Shown: piece after piece, positions 8,586 through 17,050 of the stretch
Layout of the letters: every line of letters starts with the position of its first letter
Numbering within the stretch: the stretch's first letter is position 1
Origin: Pseudogracilibacillus sp037071985
GTDB lineage: Bacteria; Bacillota; Bacilli; Bacillales; Amphibacillaceae
Length of the DNA: 64,000 nucleotides
NCBI RefSeq assembly: GCF_037071985.1
Contig: NZ_JAXHDF010000015.1
Coordinates: forward strand, 1-64,000
Reading direction: 5' to 3'
Translations under genes and position numbers: made by a program
The notes under the pieces: model-generated
What the model saw: the letters and a program-made list of their open reading frames with translations, nothing else
What the model was told of the DNA's origin: nothing
Databases searched by the model: none

Positions 8586-9614
8586 CTATAAAGTTACAAT
8601 ATTGTTTCTTTCAGTCGATGACTTACGAATGATTAACTCAGGATCGTAACGGATAATTCTATCGCCTTGAATAGGTTGTTTATTAATTTTAGCTAAAAGA
8701 ATCTCAGCTGCTTTCTTTCCCATTTCAAAGGTAGGTTGCTTCAATGTTGTAAGTGACGGTTTAAAAAATGATGCGTACGCAACTTCATCAATAGTTACAA
8801 TGCCTAGATCCTTCCCAACCTTCATGTCATTCTCCTTTAAATAAGTCAAAATCTCTACAAGTGTTAAGTCATTACCTGAAAAAATAGCGTCAGGGGGAGT
8901 ATCTAATCGAAATAATTCATCTAATTCCCGGTACATCTTCGGAAAAGGTGCACTGCGAATTAGTTCTTCTCTGATGGGTAGCGAATGATTTTGAAGTGTC
9001 TTTTTATACCCCTTTACTCTCTCTGCTCTAGGGGCAACACCTTTAACCGGCGGTGTTAAAATCGCTATATGCTCATAGCCATTTTCAATTAAGTGAGCGA
9101 TAGCAAGCTCTGAAGCCAATTCATTATCTAAAATAATTGACTCGGTATTCACTAGTTCGATAATTCTATCCATAAAAACGAGCGGATAATCTTGCTGTAA
9201 TAACTCATTATATTTATCCGTATTTTCTTCCATCGGTATCACAATTAACCCATCCACTTGTTTTGAAAGAAGTGTTTGGATATAATATAGTTCTTTCTCC
9301 GGTTCATTGTCTGCATTACAAATAATCGTCGAAATTCCTTGTGCATGACAGATGTTCTCAATCGATCTGATTACTTGTGTAGAAAATGAATGAAGAATAT
9401 TCGCCACAATGACACCAATTGTTGAAGATGTTTTCGTTTTTAAACTTCGTGCAATCACATTCGGCTGATAATTTAACTCCTTAATTACCTCTGCAATTCG
9501 CTTTTTTGTCTCATTCCCCATATAATCATATCGGCCATTCAAGTATTGCGAAACTGTACTTTTTGAAACTCTGGCTTTTGTTGCAACTTGATGAATTGTA
9601 ACCCTTTTCTTCAA
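8586..9614 (-). CDS. LacI-family transcriptional regulator
   Basis: Sugar-responsive repressor of about 342 aa. The N-terminal helix-turn-helix (VTIHQVATKARVSKSTVSQYLNG, residues about 5-27) and hinge helix (NYQPNVIARSLKT) are typical; the rest is a periplasmic-binding-like effector domain (IGVIVANI, GLIVIPME, ILTPPVKG, IFSGNDLT). TTG at 9614 is favoured because AGGTGA lies six bases before it; the frame's first TTG at 9620 is too close to that site. The gene precedes dctPQM on the same strand, and a symmetrical CCGG-centred operator covers its promoter, so it should repress itself and probably the transporter. Confidence 0.92.
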   Translation of the reverse strand: MKKRVTIHQVATKARVSKSTVSQYLNGRYDYMGNETKKRIAEVIKELNYQPNVIARSLKTKTSSTIGVIVANILHSFSTQVIRSIENICHAQGISTIICNADNEPEKELYYIQTLLSKQVDGLIVIPMEENTDKYNELLQQDYPLVFMDRIIELVNTESIILDNELASELAIAHLIENGYEHIAILTPPVKGVAPRAERVKGYKKTLQNHSLPIREELIRSAPFPKMYRELDELFRLDTPPDAIFSGNDLTLVEILTYLKENDMKVGKDLGIVTIDEVAYASFFKPSLTTLKQPTFEMGKKAAEILLAKINKQPIQGDRIIRYDPELIIRKSSTERNNIVTL

Positions 9615-9647
9615 TAGCAATCACCTACTAAAAAATAAGCCAATTCT

Positions 9648-9718
9648 AAACCGATCTACTAAACCGGTTTACTAAATCGGTTCAGTTAAATAATACTACA
9701 TCCCTTTCTAAAAAACAA
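9648..9718 (-). promoter_or_regulatory. Promoter and LacI-type operator of the regulator/TRAP operon
   Basis: Minus-strand -35 TTGTTT (complement of 9713-9718) and -10 TATTAT (complement of 9690-9695) are spaced 17 bases. Just downstream is a palindrome AAACCGGTTT (9661-9670) flanked symmetrically by AACCGAT (9648-9654) and ATCGGTT (9676-9682), giving a nearly perfect 35-base dyad. A central CpG in an inverted repeat is the hallmark of LacI-family operators, and the position just after the -10 fits repression. Confidence 0.75.
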
Positions 9719-10042
9719 TAGAAAAATATGTCTTATTTAAAACTTTTTAAAAATGAAAACGTTATTAAGTTATACTAATATTTAATAGTATGTATTAATT
9801 AGTGATTATGCTATTTTTCACCAATTGCTTTTGTTAATATTTACAATCGAAATTATTAATAAAATACAAACGTTGTTAAAAGTCACTATTGAACTCTCCA
9901 AAAGAGAAATCTATGACGCTATATGTAATTTGTTATACAAAAAGCGACCCATCTCTAAAAAAAGACGAATCGCTAATACACTGTTTTTTCGTTGGGGAAG
10001 TCTTCTACTCCCCTTTTTCCTTTATTCCTTTATATCGTTTAA
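9719..10042. other. Intergenic region upstream of the LacI-type gene
   Basis: No gene supported. A small imperfect hairpin (GGGGAAGT...ACTCCCC, about 9995-10014, then TTTTT) would terminate plus-strand transcription, but no plus-strand gene is visible before it. Two short plus-strand open frames here lack ribosome binding sites and were not accepted. Confidence 0.5.
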
Positions 10043-11668
10043 TTAAAAATATTTGTCTGTATCTCTTTCAGGATTATTAATAGAATGATTTGTCGAATCG
10101 TTTCCTCCAGCCGGGTTACGCGGGGCTTTTGACTTATCTACATTCGTTTGATCAATCGTTCGATCTAATTTTGTCAAATAATTACTTGCAAATTCTTTTC
10201 CTCCAAGACCAAATGATAAGCCAAACGCTAATGCTAACCCACCAAGTATGAGAATAAACGCTGAATTAACAATTGTTGCAGCAACTCCAAGCTGATCGAG
10301 TGCCATAAAAATAGCAAGTGCAATTATCGAGTACTTTGCAACTGATGCTAAAATTTTAAAACTTGGTCCAGTTAAAATATTAGATAATACGTTAGAAACG
10401 ATGTTCGCCACAATAAGTCCTAGACCAAGTATTATTACTGCCGCCAACACCATTGGTAAATAGGCTGTAATTGCTGTTAGCATAGATACAAGGAAACCAA
10501 GTTTTATTAATCTTAAGGCTTCAATCGTAAGGAAAAATACTACTAGTACTTGAGCAATGTATCCAACAAGATCCGACAATGCCATACTTCCAGTACCAGG
10601 TCTCCAATTTCCAATTTCCATATTACGTGTAATAGAATCAAACCCGACTCTTTTTAGTAAACTAGATACGATTTGTCGGATCCATTTCCCAAGCCATATA
10701 CCAAACAGAATCAGGATCACTGCGACTATAATATTTGGAATCATTAACATGATGTCATTTAACATTGAGATTGCCGGAGCAGTGACAGCATGTAGCTGCA
10801 GTTGATCAAGCGCTGATATAACGATTGGAATCATTATCAGCACAAATACAATGGTACCGATAATAGAAGATATCGACCTATCATCGAGCATTTTCTCGAA
10901 ACCTAGTCGCCCAGCCAGTCTTTCTGTGCCAACTGTTTTTAAAAGCCCTGTTACTAAATCTCGAATTATTTTAGCGACAACCCAACCAATAAAGAGAATG
11001 AGTGCTGCAGCCAATGCCTTAGGAATGAACGCTAAAATACTGTTTATCATCCCTCCGAATGGTTCAGCCACTCCACCTATATTTAATGCCGACAAAACAC
11101 CAGGGATAAATAGTAACATAATAAGATAAAACACAATATTTCCAGCAGTTTGAGTAAGTTTTTTAACTTCTGTTTCACTTTCTGCAACATTTATTCTTTC
11201 CATCGCTCTGCTAATACGAGGATTTTGTCCAACTTTTTCAACAGCTAGTCGTAACACACTAGCAATTACAAAAGCCAATAACAGAATAAGCGCAGCTTTC
11301 AAAATAGCAGGAATAAAATCAAGAATGGTTCCAAACATCGCCATGAATGGAGAAGCTACACCACCAAGATTTAATAAGTGGAAAAAGATCATAAACACAA
11401 ATACAAGTAAAATATAGTAAACAATTTTTCCAATTATTTCATTGGTATCCACCTGCTTTTTTCCGCTTCTGTTCTCAGATGGTTTTTCATTTAAATGCCG
11501 TCTTCTTAATAATTTGTTGTCCCAGTTAGTTTTTCTTAATAATTTTTCTACTGCTTTTCCAATAGACTTTGCTATAATCCATCCTAGCAGTAATACAAGT
11601 AAAGCTAATAAAAAATTAGGTGTTTTGGCTAAATAAAATGATGCCCAATCAGTAAATTCATATCTCAT
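10043..11668 (-). CDS. Mechanosensitive-channel-like membrane protein with repeated TM-helix units
   Basis: Membrane protein of 541 aa built from repeated helical units of the conserved-TM-helix type (LLLLGWIIAKSIGKAVEKLL, ALILLLAFVIASVLRLAVEK, ALILFIGWVVAKIIRDLV, AVILILFGIWLGKWIRQIV, AVIILGLGLIVANIVSNVL), each amphipathic and following a predicted hydrophobic span. The C-terminal ALAFGLSFGLGGKEFASNYL resembles the MscS pore region. Such CmpX/YnaI-like proteins are thought to take part in osmotic or envelope-stress responses. AAGGAGG precedes the ATG at 11668. Single-gene unit; the tail is polar and ends in a short acidic segment. Confidence 0.8.
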   Translation of the reverse strand: MRYEFTDWASFYLAKTPNFLLALLVLLLGWIIAKSIGKAVEKLLRKTNWDNKLLRRRHLNEKPSENRSGKKQVDTNEIIGKIVYYILLVFVFMIFFHLLNLGGVASPFMAMFGTILDFIPAILKAALILLLAFVIASVLRLAVEKVGQNPRISRAMERINVAESETEVKKLTQTAGNIVFYLIMLLFIPGVLSALNIGGVAEPFGGMINSILAFIPKALAAALILFIGWVVAKIIRDLVTGLLKTVGTERLAGRLGFEKMLDDRSISSIIGTIVFVLIMIPIVISALDQLQLHAVTAPAISMLNDIMLMIPNIIVAVILILFGIWLGKWIRQIVSSLLKRVGFDSITRNMEIGNWRPGTGSMALSDLVGYIAQVLVVFFLTIEALRLIKLGFLVSMLTAITAYLPMVLAAVIILGLGLIVANIVSNVLSNILTGPSFKILASVAKYSIIALAIFMALDQLGVAATIVNSAFILILGGLALAFGLSFGLGGKEFASNYLTKLDRTIDQTNVDKSKAPRNPAGGNDSTNHSINNPERDTDKYF

Positions 11669-11809
11669 ATATACAATTCCTCCTTAACCTAGTTACTTGG
11701 TTTTTACCCTGATCAGAAATTAAGTAAACAAATAAGTCGAAAAATGTATTTTATTATGAGATTTTTTAACCGATTGGATAGTTAAGAAATGAAGCTAAAA
11801 TATATTTAT

Positions 11810-13030
11810 CTAGTATCGAAATGGAGATACTTTTTTATATGTTACAACTCTCCATACCCATTCTAAGGGTCCATAGCGGAAATATTTAATCCATATATTG
11901 CTAATAATTAATTGAATGAAAAAGATTGCAAATGAAATAAACAACCCCATAAACGGGTTTACTTTTCCATACAAACCTAATCCATAATTATAAAATATAG
12001 TCGTTGCTATAATCGATTGAAGTACATAATTAGTAAATGCATTTCTGCCGACGGCTGCAAACGGAACAAGTATTTTTTGTGCCCAAGAAAATTTTATTAT
12101 AAAGACGATACTGATAACATAAAACATCATTAAAAAAGGTGCTCCTATAAGCAGGAATACATCATTATCGAATATTCCAAATAAAATATTGGTTGGAAGA
12201 CCAATTAGTAAACTGATTGCCCATAATCTTTTAAGGGATGCATTAAATTTTTTCGGATGATGCAGAAGTTTTCTTTTCGCAAAATATGCTCCTAAAAGAA
12301 ACATACTGAAATAAGGTATAGTAGAAAACAAGTATAGGATTGGATTTAACGTTAACATACCATTCATTGACATATAGTACATCCTGTCATGGATTCTTTG
12401 TTTCGAAATTTCTAGAAATGACCCTTCACTATATGTCTGTATAGCCTGGTCAGCATTTTGTTTACTTTCCAGTTTCATCTCTGCCTGCCATTCTGCCATT
12501 TCTCCCGATTCTTCTGTAGGAACAGCAGTCGCTAAAACTAGCGGAATCGCAAATAAAAAATAAAGTGAAATAGCCCATATAAGAATTGTTTTGGGACGAC
12601 GTTTTATAAAAAATAATAAAACCAATCCTAGCAATGCATAATCAGTTAAAATATCTCCATCCCAAATAAAAAACGCATGAATTGTACCAAAGAAAAGTAA
12701 AGCTATTAATCTTCTAAAAATAATAGGCCCAAACTTTTGATCTTTTTCTTTAGCACGCTCCCACATAATTACCATCCCGAAACCGAATAAAAAAGAAAAC
12801 ATCGTAATAAATTTCATTTGCACAAATATGTTTAATATATTAACTGTGATATTATCGATCATACTCCAATTTTGTGTAAAGAAATTATCCGGTCCAATCA
12901 TATGTAAGTATAAATCCGGGTAACTAAAATGAGCCATATTCACTAATAAAATCCCAAATATCGCTATACCCCTGATCACATCAATATGAAAAAGTCTGTC
13001 TTTCTCTTGAATTGTATCTAATTCTCTCAT
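11810..13030 (-). CDS. DUF418 (YeiB-like) membrane protein
   Basis: Integral membrane protein of 406 aa with about 9-10 helices. The N-terminal DVIRGIAIFGILLVNMAHF matches the acyltransferase-3/YeiB superfamily start, and the C-terminal half (FAAVGRNAFTNYVLQSIIATTIFYNYGLGLYGK...GPLEWVWR) is the DUF418 signature. The biochemical role of this family is not established. The ATG at 13030 has only a weak Shine-Dalgarno. It stands alone, with nothing recognisable sharing its transcript. Confidence 0.88.
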   Translation of the reverse strand: MRELDTIQEKDRLFHIDVIRGIAIFGILLVNMAHFSYPDLYLHMIGPDNFFTQNWSMIDNITVNILNIFVQMKFITMFSFLFGFGMVIMWERAKEKDQKFGPIIFRRLIALLFFGTIHAFFIWDGDILTDYALLGLVLLFFIKRRPKTILIWAISLYFLFAIPLVLATAVPTEESGEMAEWQAEMKLESKQNADQAIQTYSEGSFLEISKQRIHDRMYYMSMNGMLTLNPILYLFSTIPYFSMFLLGAYFAKRKLLHHPKKFNASLKRLWAISLLIGLPTNILFGIFDNDVFLLIGAPFLMMFYVISIVFIIKFSWAQKILVPFAAVGRNAFTNYVLQSIIATTIFYNYGLGLYGKVNPFMGLFISFAIFFIQLIISNIWIKYFRYGPLEWVWRVVTYKKVSPFRY

Positions 13031-13176
13031 TAACCATCAGTCCAATCCGCTTTTATGGAAATTATAACCATCCAGCACTCTTACAACTATCGAATATCCT
13101 TTCATCAATCTTACAAGAACCTTACAATCATATTCTTAATGTTTTTAAGACTAATAATACGGGAAAATCCATAAAT

Positions 13177-13317
13177 CTAAGACATGGACACTCCACATGT
13201 TTCCTTTTTCCTCACCCTCTTTGTAGAGCCAAAAATGGCACCGGCTGTACTTCCAAATGTCATTCCTAAAGGTATGATACTGTCGATTAAAACTTTAGCA
13301 TCTCTTGATTTATTCAT
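13177..13317 (-). CDS. Possible 46-aa small membrane peptide
   Basis: Small open frame with ATG at 13317 and an AAAGGA site 10 bases upstream. The product has one hydrophobic, Gly/Ala-rich stretch (IIPLGMTFGSTAGAIFGS) reminiscent of glycine-zipper membrane peptides, then a basic tail. No family recognised. The clear ribosome site and membrane-like composition are the only support. Confidence 0.35.
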   Translation of the reverse strand: MNKSRDAKVLIDSIIPLGMTFGSTAGAIFGSTKRVRKKETCGVSMS

Positions 13318-13597
13318 CCCTATTGTTCCTTTCTATGTTAGTTATTAGATAAGAAAACTGATATACTTTCAAATGCTGTCAAACCTTTTCCACATACATT
13401 CTCAGGAATATTCACTAGTATGGAGAAGTAACGAAAGTTATTTAGGCTCTATCTCTACTCATCCTTTAAGTCGCTCATATCATTTGTCTACCCACCATAC
13501 CAGTTTCATTATTCACTTGCACTTTTATTACAAATATTTTTGTATTTAAAATAATAATAAACTTTTAGTGAAAAACTCAAAATCTATAATAATAACG

Positions 13598-14116
13598 TTA
13601 CGGAGACAATTTTTCTAAAGGAATATGACTGTCATAGTATCTAGCAATCTTTAAGCTATCTGCCGTCTTTACGACAGTCATTTGTCCATTCATATCAACC
13701 TCGTCAACTGTAATTCCTTTCATATCTTTAAATTCAATCGTAAACCGATGGTTAAAATTGATAGTGTCTTCTTCCGCCCCACCATACTTTTCTATTTCAA
13801 TTTGTTTTACAGAAATAGTCTCGTTTTGCTTATTAGCTGCATCTTGCGGCATAATTAATACTCTCTCCGTCTCTAACTGTTCAAATTCGTCGCTTGTTAA
13901 ATATTTCGTATATTTCTTCTAGACTTTCTGGATTAACTCAGGGCTATTTAAGGCGTTGCTAGGATCATCAATGGAATACAGATCTTGAATAAATGCTTCA
14001 CCAAGTTCTTTCGCTGGCTGCTCATCAATCCCTGCATCTTCAGTTTTATGATTACAGGCAATGAAACTAATACTGATTATCAACGTGTAGCAAAATAAGA
14101 TTAATTTCTTTTGCAT
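13598..14116 (-). pseudogene. Lipoprotein gene interrupted by an in-frame amber codon
   Basis: The 5' part encodes a lipoprotein precursor (basic start, hydrophobic core, lipobox SFIAC, Cys 21) but stops after 65 codons at a TAG (13919-13921). The same reading frame continues without another stop for 106 codons to 13598, reading KKYTKYLTSDEFEQLETERV and then a domain with alternating polar/hydrophobic residues (HRFTIEFKDMKGITVDEVDM). A single base change therefore splits what was a lipoprotein of about 172 residues. Family not recognised. Alternatives are stop readthrough or a sequencing error at one base. Confidence 0.75.
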
Positions 14117-14205
14117 AGATGAGCCCTCCTATCATACCCTTGTAAATATATGGTAGAAAATCAACCATTTCTTTTCCATACTTTCTATATATACAGCAAA
14201 AAGAA

Positions 14206-14235
14206 CCCCTTAAACTTCATCTCTGAAGTAAGGGG
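14206..14235 (-). terminator. Rho-independent terminator
   Basis: CCCCTTA and CTTCA pair with TGAAG and TAAGGGG; on the minus strand TTCTTTTT follows. It sits about 50 bases past the stop of the 14288-14932 gene. Confidence 0.8.
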
Positions 14236-14287
14236 AATAAATCGTGCCAGCATATCCAAACTTTCTCGAAACATCTGAATTTAACTA

Positions 14288-14932
14288 TCAATCTTTCTTC
14301 TCACTCGGAAAAATTGTGTATGACCAATTAATGATTGTATCGATTAGATAGATTAACGACCAAATTTGTACAATATTCGTTATCAATTCATTTGTAAATG
14401 GTCGCGGTTCTATTAATTCATCCTTATACCAGTCTAAGTTTGTTAAAAAGTAATATAAAGAATGCTGTTCATTTCCGTAATATTGCCAAAATATTAAGAT
14501 AGCAATTGCAAACACAATAGTATGTAGATAAAACCATAACCTAGTTCTTTTAGCGATCACTTTAGGATCTTTTAAGTGAGCCATTATTTGTCTCTCTTTG
14601 TCTGTTAAGAGATCGATTCCTTTCCACTTTCCAATTTTATCTTTTACGTAACGATCCATTTTCTTAAAATCACTAATTCCGAATGTTCCAGCATACACAA
14701 TAAAAATAACGATTACGATCTGAAAAGTTGTAAATTCTCCTGTATGTTTATAAACAACGAAAGCAAGTAAAGCCTCTAATATAATTGCTGCAATGAATAA
14801 TCCTAAAAAAGCATAACTTACTCGAATGTTTGTGAAAAGATAACGGACAACTACAAATAGAAATAAAAATAGTAAAGAACTTATTTCTAATGTAATGAAA
14901 ATGGCCCAATGATTATCCAATAATAATTGCAT
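14288..14932 (-). CDS. Membrane protein of unknown function
   Basis: Protein of 214 aa with about five hydrophobic segments (residues about 8-28, 38-58, 66-84, 130-150 and 185-205) and a charged cytoplasmic stretch with VKDKIGKWKGIDLLTDKER. I do not recognise the family. The open frame runs back to 15028, but AAAGGAG before the ATG at 14932 and the hydrophobic N terminus it gives decide the start. Its own terminator follows; the MerR-family gene upstream is on the same strand but about 255 bases away. Confidence 0.75.
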   Translation of the reverse strand: MQLLLDNHWAIFITLEISSLLFLFLFVVVRYLFTNIRVSYAFLGLFIAAIILEALLAFVVYKHTGEFTTFQIVIVIFIVYAGTFGISDFKKMDRYVKDKIGKWKGIDLLTDKERQIMAHLKDPKVIAKRTRLWFYLHTIVFAIAILIFWQYYGNEQHSLYYFLTNLDWYKDELIEPRPFTNELITNIVQIWSLIYLIDTIINWSYTIFPSEKKD

Positions 14933-15187
14933 GATTTTTCTACTCCTTTCTACGAATGTCTTAACTTTTCTAAATAGACGATAAGTATAAGCAACAAGGA
15001 GATGATTATTGAGATTAACAGCCCTCAAATAATTACCATTTCATAATCAGCTTACATTCCAGTGATCAAAAAGCAATATATCGTTAATCGAAGTCCATGT
15101 CACCCACAAATTTGGTCGTATACGGTTTTCTCCTACTTATAATAAAGAGTCAACACATTCTGGTTTAATGTCATAATATTTCTATTC

Positions 15188-15925
15188 TCAGTTTTCCATA
15201 AAAATATCCCAAGCTTTTTCAAAAAAATCAAGCATATCCTGTTCAATTGGATAAAAACCAACTTCCCGTGATTTTTCTGGAGATTTGCGAACTTCCCATA
15301 CCTTATCCAAAAAACCTTCATTATCTCCAAATGTTTCAATTGTTTTTTCATGAATTCGGCGTATAATCCGTTGTATTTCCGGTGCATCAGAACCTTTATT
15401 CATATGTTGCTTTAACTGGCCGATCAAAGCAATCCACTCTAATGTATCAGGATCATTTCGATTCATATTAGGCAGGAGATCAAGCAATTCACTGTCGTGT
15501 GAATGAAAGTATTGCTCCTTGTACAATTTTCTCTTTTCAGTATCTTGTTTATATAACTGAATTAACTTATTTACATAGACTAAATCAATTTTCCCATCTA
15601 TTGTTAAGCCATTCATCAATCCTTTTAACGTACTTTCTATTTCTAATATTTTTTCCTTTTCTTTCATTATATAATTTAACTGGTTTTCTAACCCTTGTGC
15701 CCAATCCCAGTTTTCATTAGATAACATGTCATCAATCTCTTTTAAATTAAAACCCAACGTTTTTAAAAATTGAATCTCCTGTAATTTTTTTAATTCTTTT
15801 TCCCCGTATAATCGATGGCCTCCTTCTGTTTTTCCAGCAGGAGGTAATAAATTAATTTCATCATAATAGCGCAACGTTCGAACAGAAATCCCAGTCTGCT
15901 TCGTTACCTCTTTTATAGAAATCAT
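15188..15925 (-). CDS. MerR-family regulator with TipAS-like effector domain
   Basis: Transcriptional activator of 245 aa. The N-terminal MerR winged helix is clear (SIKEVTKQTGISVRTLRYYD, then LLPPAGKTEGGHRLYGEKEL), followed by a dimerisation helix (about residues 80-115). The C-terminal region (about 135-245) is helical and Trp/Glu-rich and resembles the ligand-binding domain of TipA/Mta-type drug-sensing regulators. The ATG at 15925 has AGGTGG at the right distance; a GTG four codons upstream lies inside that site. A CTTGT...ACAAG inverted repeat just upstream (about 15945-15967) may be the operator. No dedicated target gene is adjacent. Confidence 0.88.
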   Translation of the reverse strand: MISIKEVTKQTGISVRTLRYYDEINLLPPAGKTEGGHRLYGEKELKKLQEIQFLKTLGFNLKEIDDMLSNENWDWAQGLENQLNYIMKEKEKILEIESTLKGLMNGLTIDGKIDLVYVNKLIQLYKQDTEKRKLYKEQYFHSHDSELLDLLPNMNRNDPDTLEWIALIGQLKQHMNKGSDAPEIQRIIRRIHEKTIETFGDNEGFLDKVWEVRKSPEKSREVGFYPIEQDMLDFFEKAWDIFMEN

Positions 15926-16056
15926 TACGTACACCACCTAAACAACTTGTTAACTAGATTATACAAGATTACGTTACGTCACTTTCAACTATTTTTTAAA
16001 TCATGCATTATCCTAAACAAAGGATTATATTATCTTACATAAAACAATATTCCCAC

Positions 16057-16383
16057 TTAACAATTATTCCCTTTATTATTTGCTTCCAAATAAAGTCGTT
16101 CATTTCCTTCTGCTAGTAATTCAGCAGTTTCCTGCCAGTTTGCCGTACTTAATTTGCTCATTTCTTCTTTCGTCAATTTTAATGTATATCCGTAAGGAAC
16201 TATTTTCCCATGTATTCCGATTCGCGCTGCATTTTCGGCGAACTCACTAGTTACCTTTTCAAAACGACTTCCTTTTAATGCATTCTGAAAATATTCACGT
16301 GCTTCGTCACTTTTAAAAACGAGAATAAATTTATCCTGTAAAAAATTCGTTTGGTGGCGGATATAAAATTTTAATTCAGCCAT
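16057..16383 (-). CDS. Hypothetical protein, 108 aa
   Basis: Soluble small protein with no membrane segment or signal peptide. GGAGGTG precedes the ATG at 16383 at good spacing, and codon use matches neighbours, so it is very likely translated. It has an alternating alpha/beta look (FYIRHQTNFLQDKFILVFKS, then acidic helices) but no recognised motif. It stands alone between the MerR gene and the divergent marR-efflux operon. Confidence 0.75.
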   Translation of the reverse strand: MAELKFYIRHQTNFLQDKFILVFKSDEAREYFQNALKGSRFEKVTSEFAENAARIGIHGKIVPYGYTLKLTKEEMSKLSTANWQETAELLAEGNERLYLEANNKGNNC

Positions 16384-16509
16384 CTGACAAACACCTCCGT
16401 ACGTATTATAGCAAATACAAATATATAGTAGCAGAAATTTAAATTTTCATACCCAATTAAGCTTTTCTGATTTCAACTTTGTTTCTTTCCTTTCAATAGA
16501 ATGGAATGT

Positions 16510-16582
16510 TTGACAGTGATATTTATTAAGCGTATACTGTAAAATGCTTTAATCATTAAAGTATTTACTCATTAAAGTAAAT
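16510..16582 (+). promoter_or_regulatory. Promoter and MarR-type operators of the efflux operon
   Basis: A near-consensus promoter: TTGACA (16510-16515), 17-base spacer, TATACT (16533-16538). Downstream lie two dyads, CTTTAATCATTAAAG (16547-16561) and TTTACT...AGTAAA (16564-16581), which share the ATTAAAG core. They cover the expected start of transcription, as MarR repressor sites do. Confidence 0.8.
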
Positions 16583-16599
16583 AAAGGAGTATATAAAAA

Positions 16600-17043
16600 A
16601 TGTCATCTGATCAGCAGCATCTCATAAATGATTTTGAAAAATCTTTTTGGAATTTACGCCGAAAAATGAAATATATGTGGGAAGAAATTTATGAACAAAA
16701 GTTTCCTGGTTCTCAATCACATATCCTTTATATGCTCGGGAAAAATGGTCCAAAAAAAATGTCGGAATTAGCTAATTCGCTGTATTTAACCCCAGGGGCT
16801 GTTACTACTGCCTCGGATCACCTTATATCGAATGGCTATATTGCACGCACTCGAAATGAAAAAGATCGTAGAGTAGTTCATTTAGAATTAACCCAAAAAG
16901 GAAAATCAGCGCTTAAAGATTTACAGAATGAAGGGCGTAAAAGAATTGAATTAGTATTTAAAGATGTATCTGATTCAGAGTTAAAAATGATGAACGACAT
17001 CTTTAATCAAGCTATTAAAAATATAGATAATATAGGAAGGTAA
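16600..17043 (+). CDS. MarR-family transcriptional repressor
   Basis: Winged-helix dimeric regulator (147 aa) with the typical MarR core MSELANSLYLTPGAVTTASDHLISNGYIARTRNEKDRRVVHLELTQKG split over residues about 57-108 and dimerisation helices at both ends. AAAGGAG precedes the ATG. It lies 7 bases before the multidrug transporter gene, and tandem palindromes cover the shared promoter, so it should repress both genes until a toxic ligand binds. Confidence 0.94.
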   Translation: MSSDQQHLINDFEKSFWNLRRKMKYMWEEIYEQKFPGSQSHILYMLGKNGPKKMSELANSLYLTPGAVTTASDHLISNGYIARTRNEKDRRVVHLELTQKGKSALKDLQNEGRKRIELVFKDVSDSELKMMNDIFNQAIKNIDNIGR

Positions 17044-17050
17044 TTTATCA

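Noticed and set aside
9825..10080. Two short plus-strand open frames before the mechanosensitive-type gene
   Set aside because: No Shine-Dalgarno, low-complexity AT-rich composition, and no conserved look.
13012..13269. Plus-strand open frame of 85 codons
   Set aside because: No ribosome site; it overlaps the promoter side of the DUF418 gene and the better-supported 46-aa frame on the other strand.
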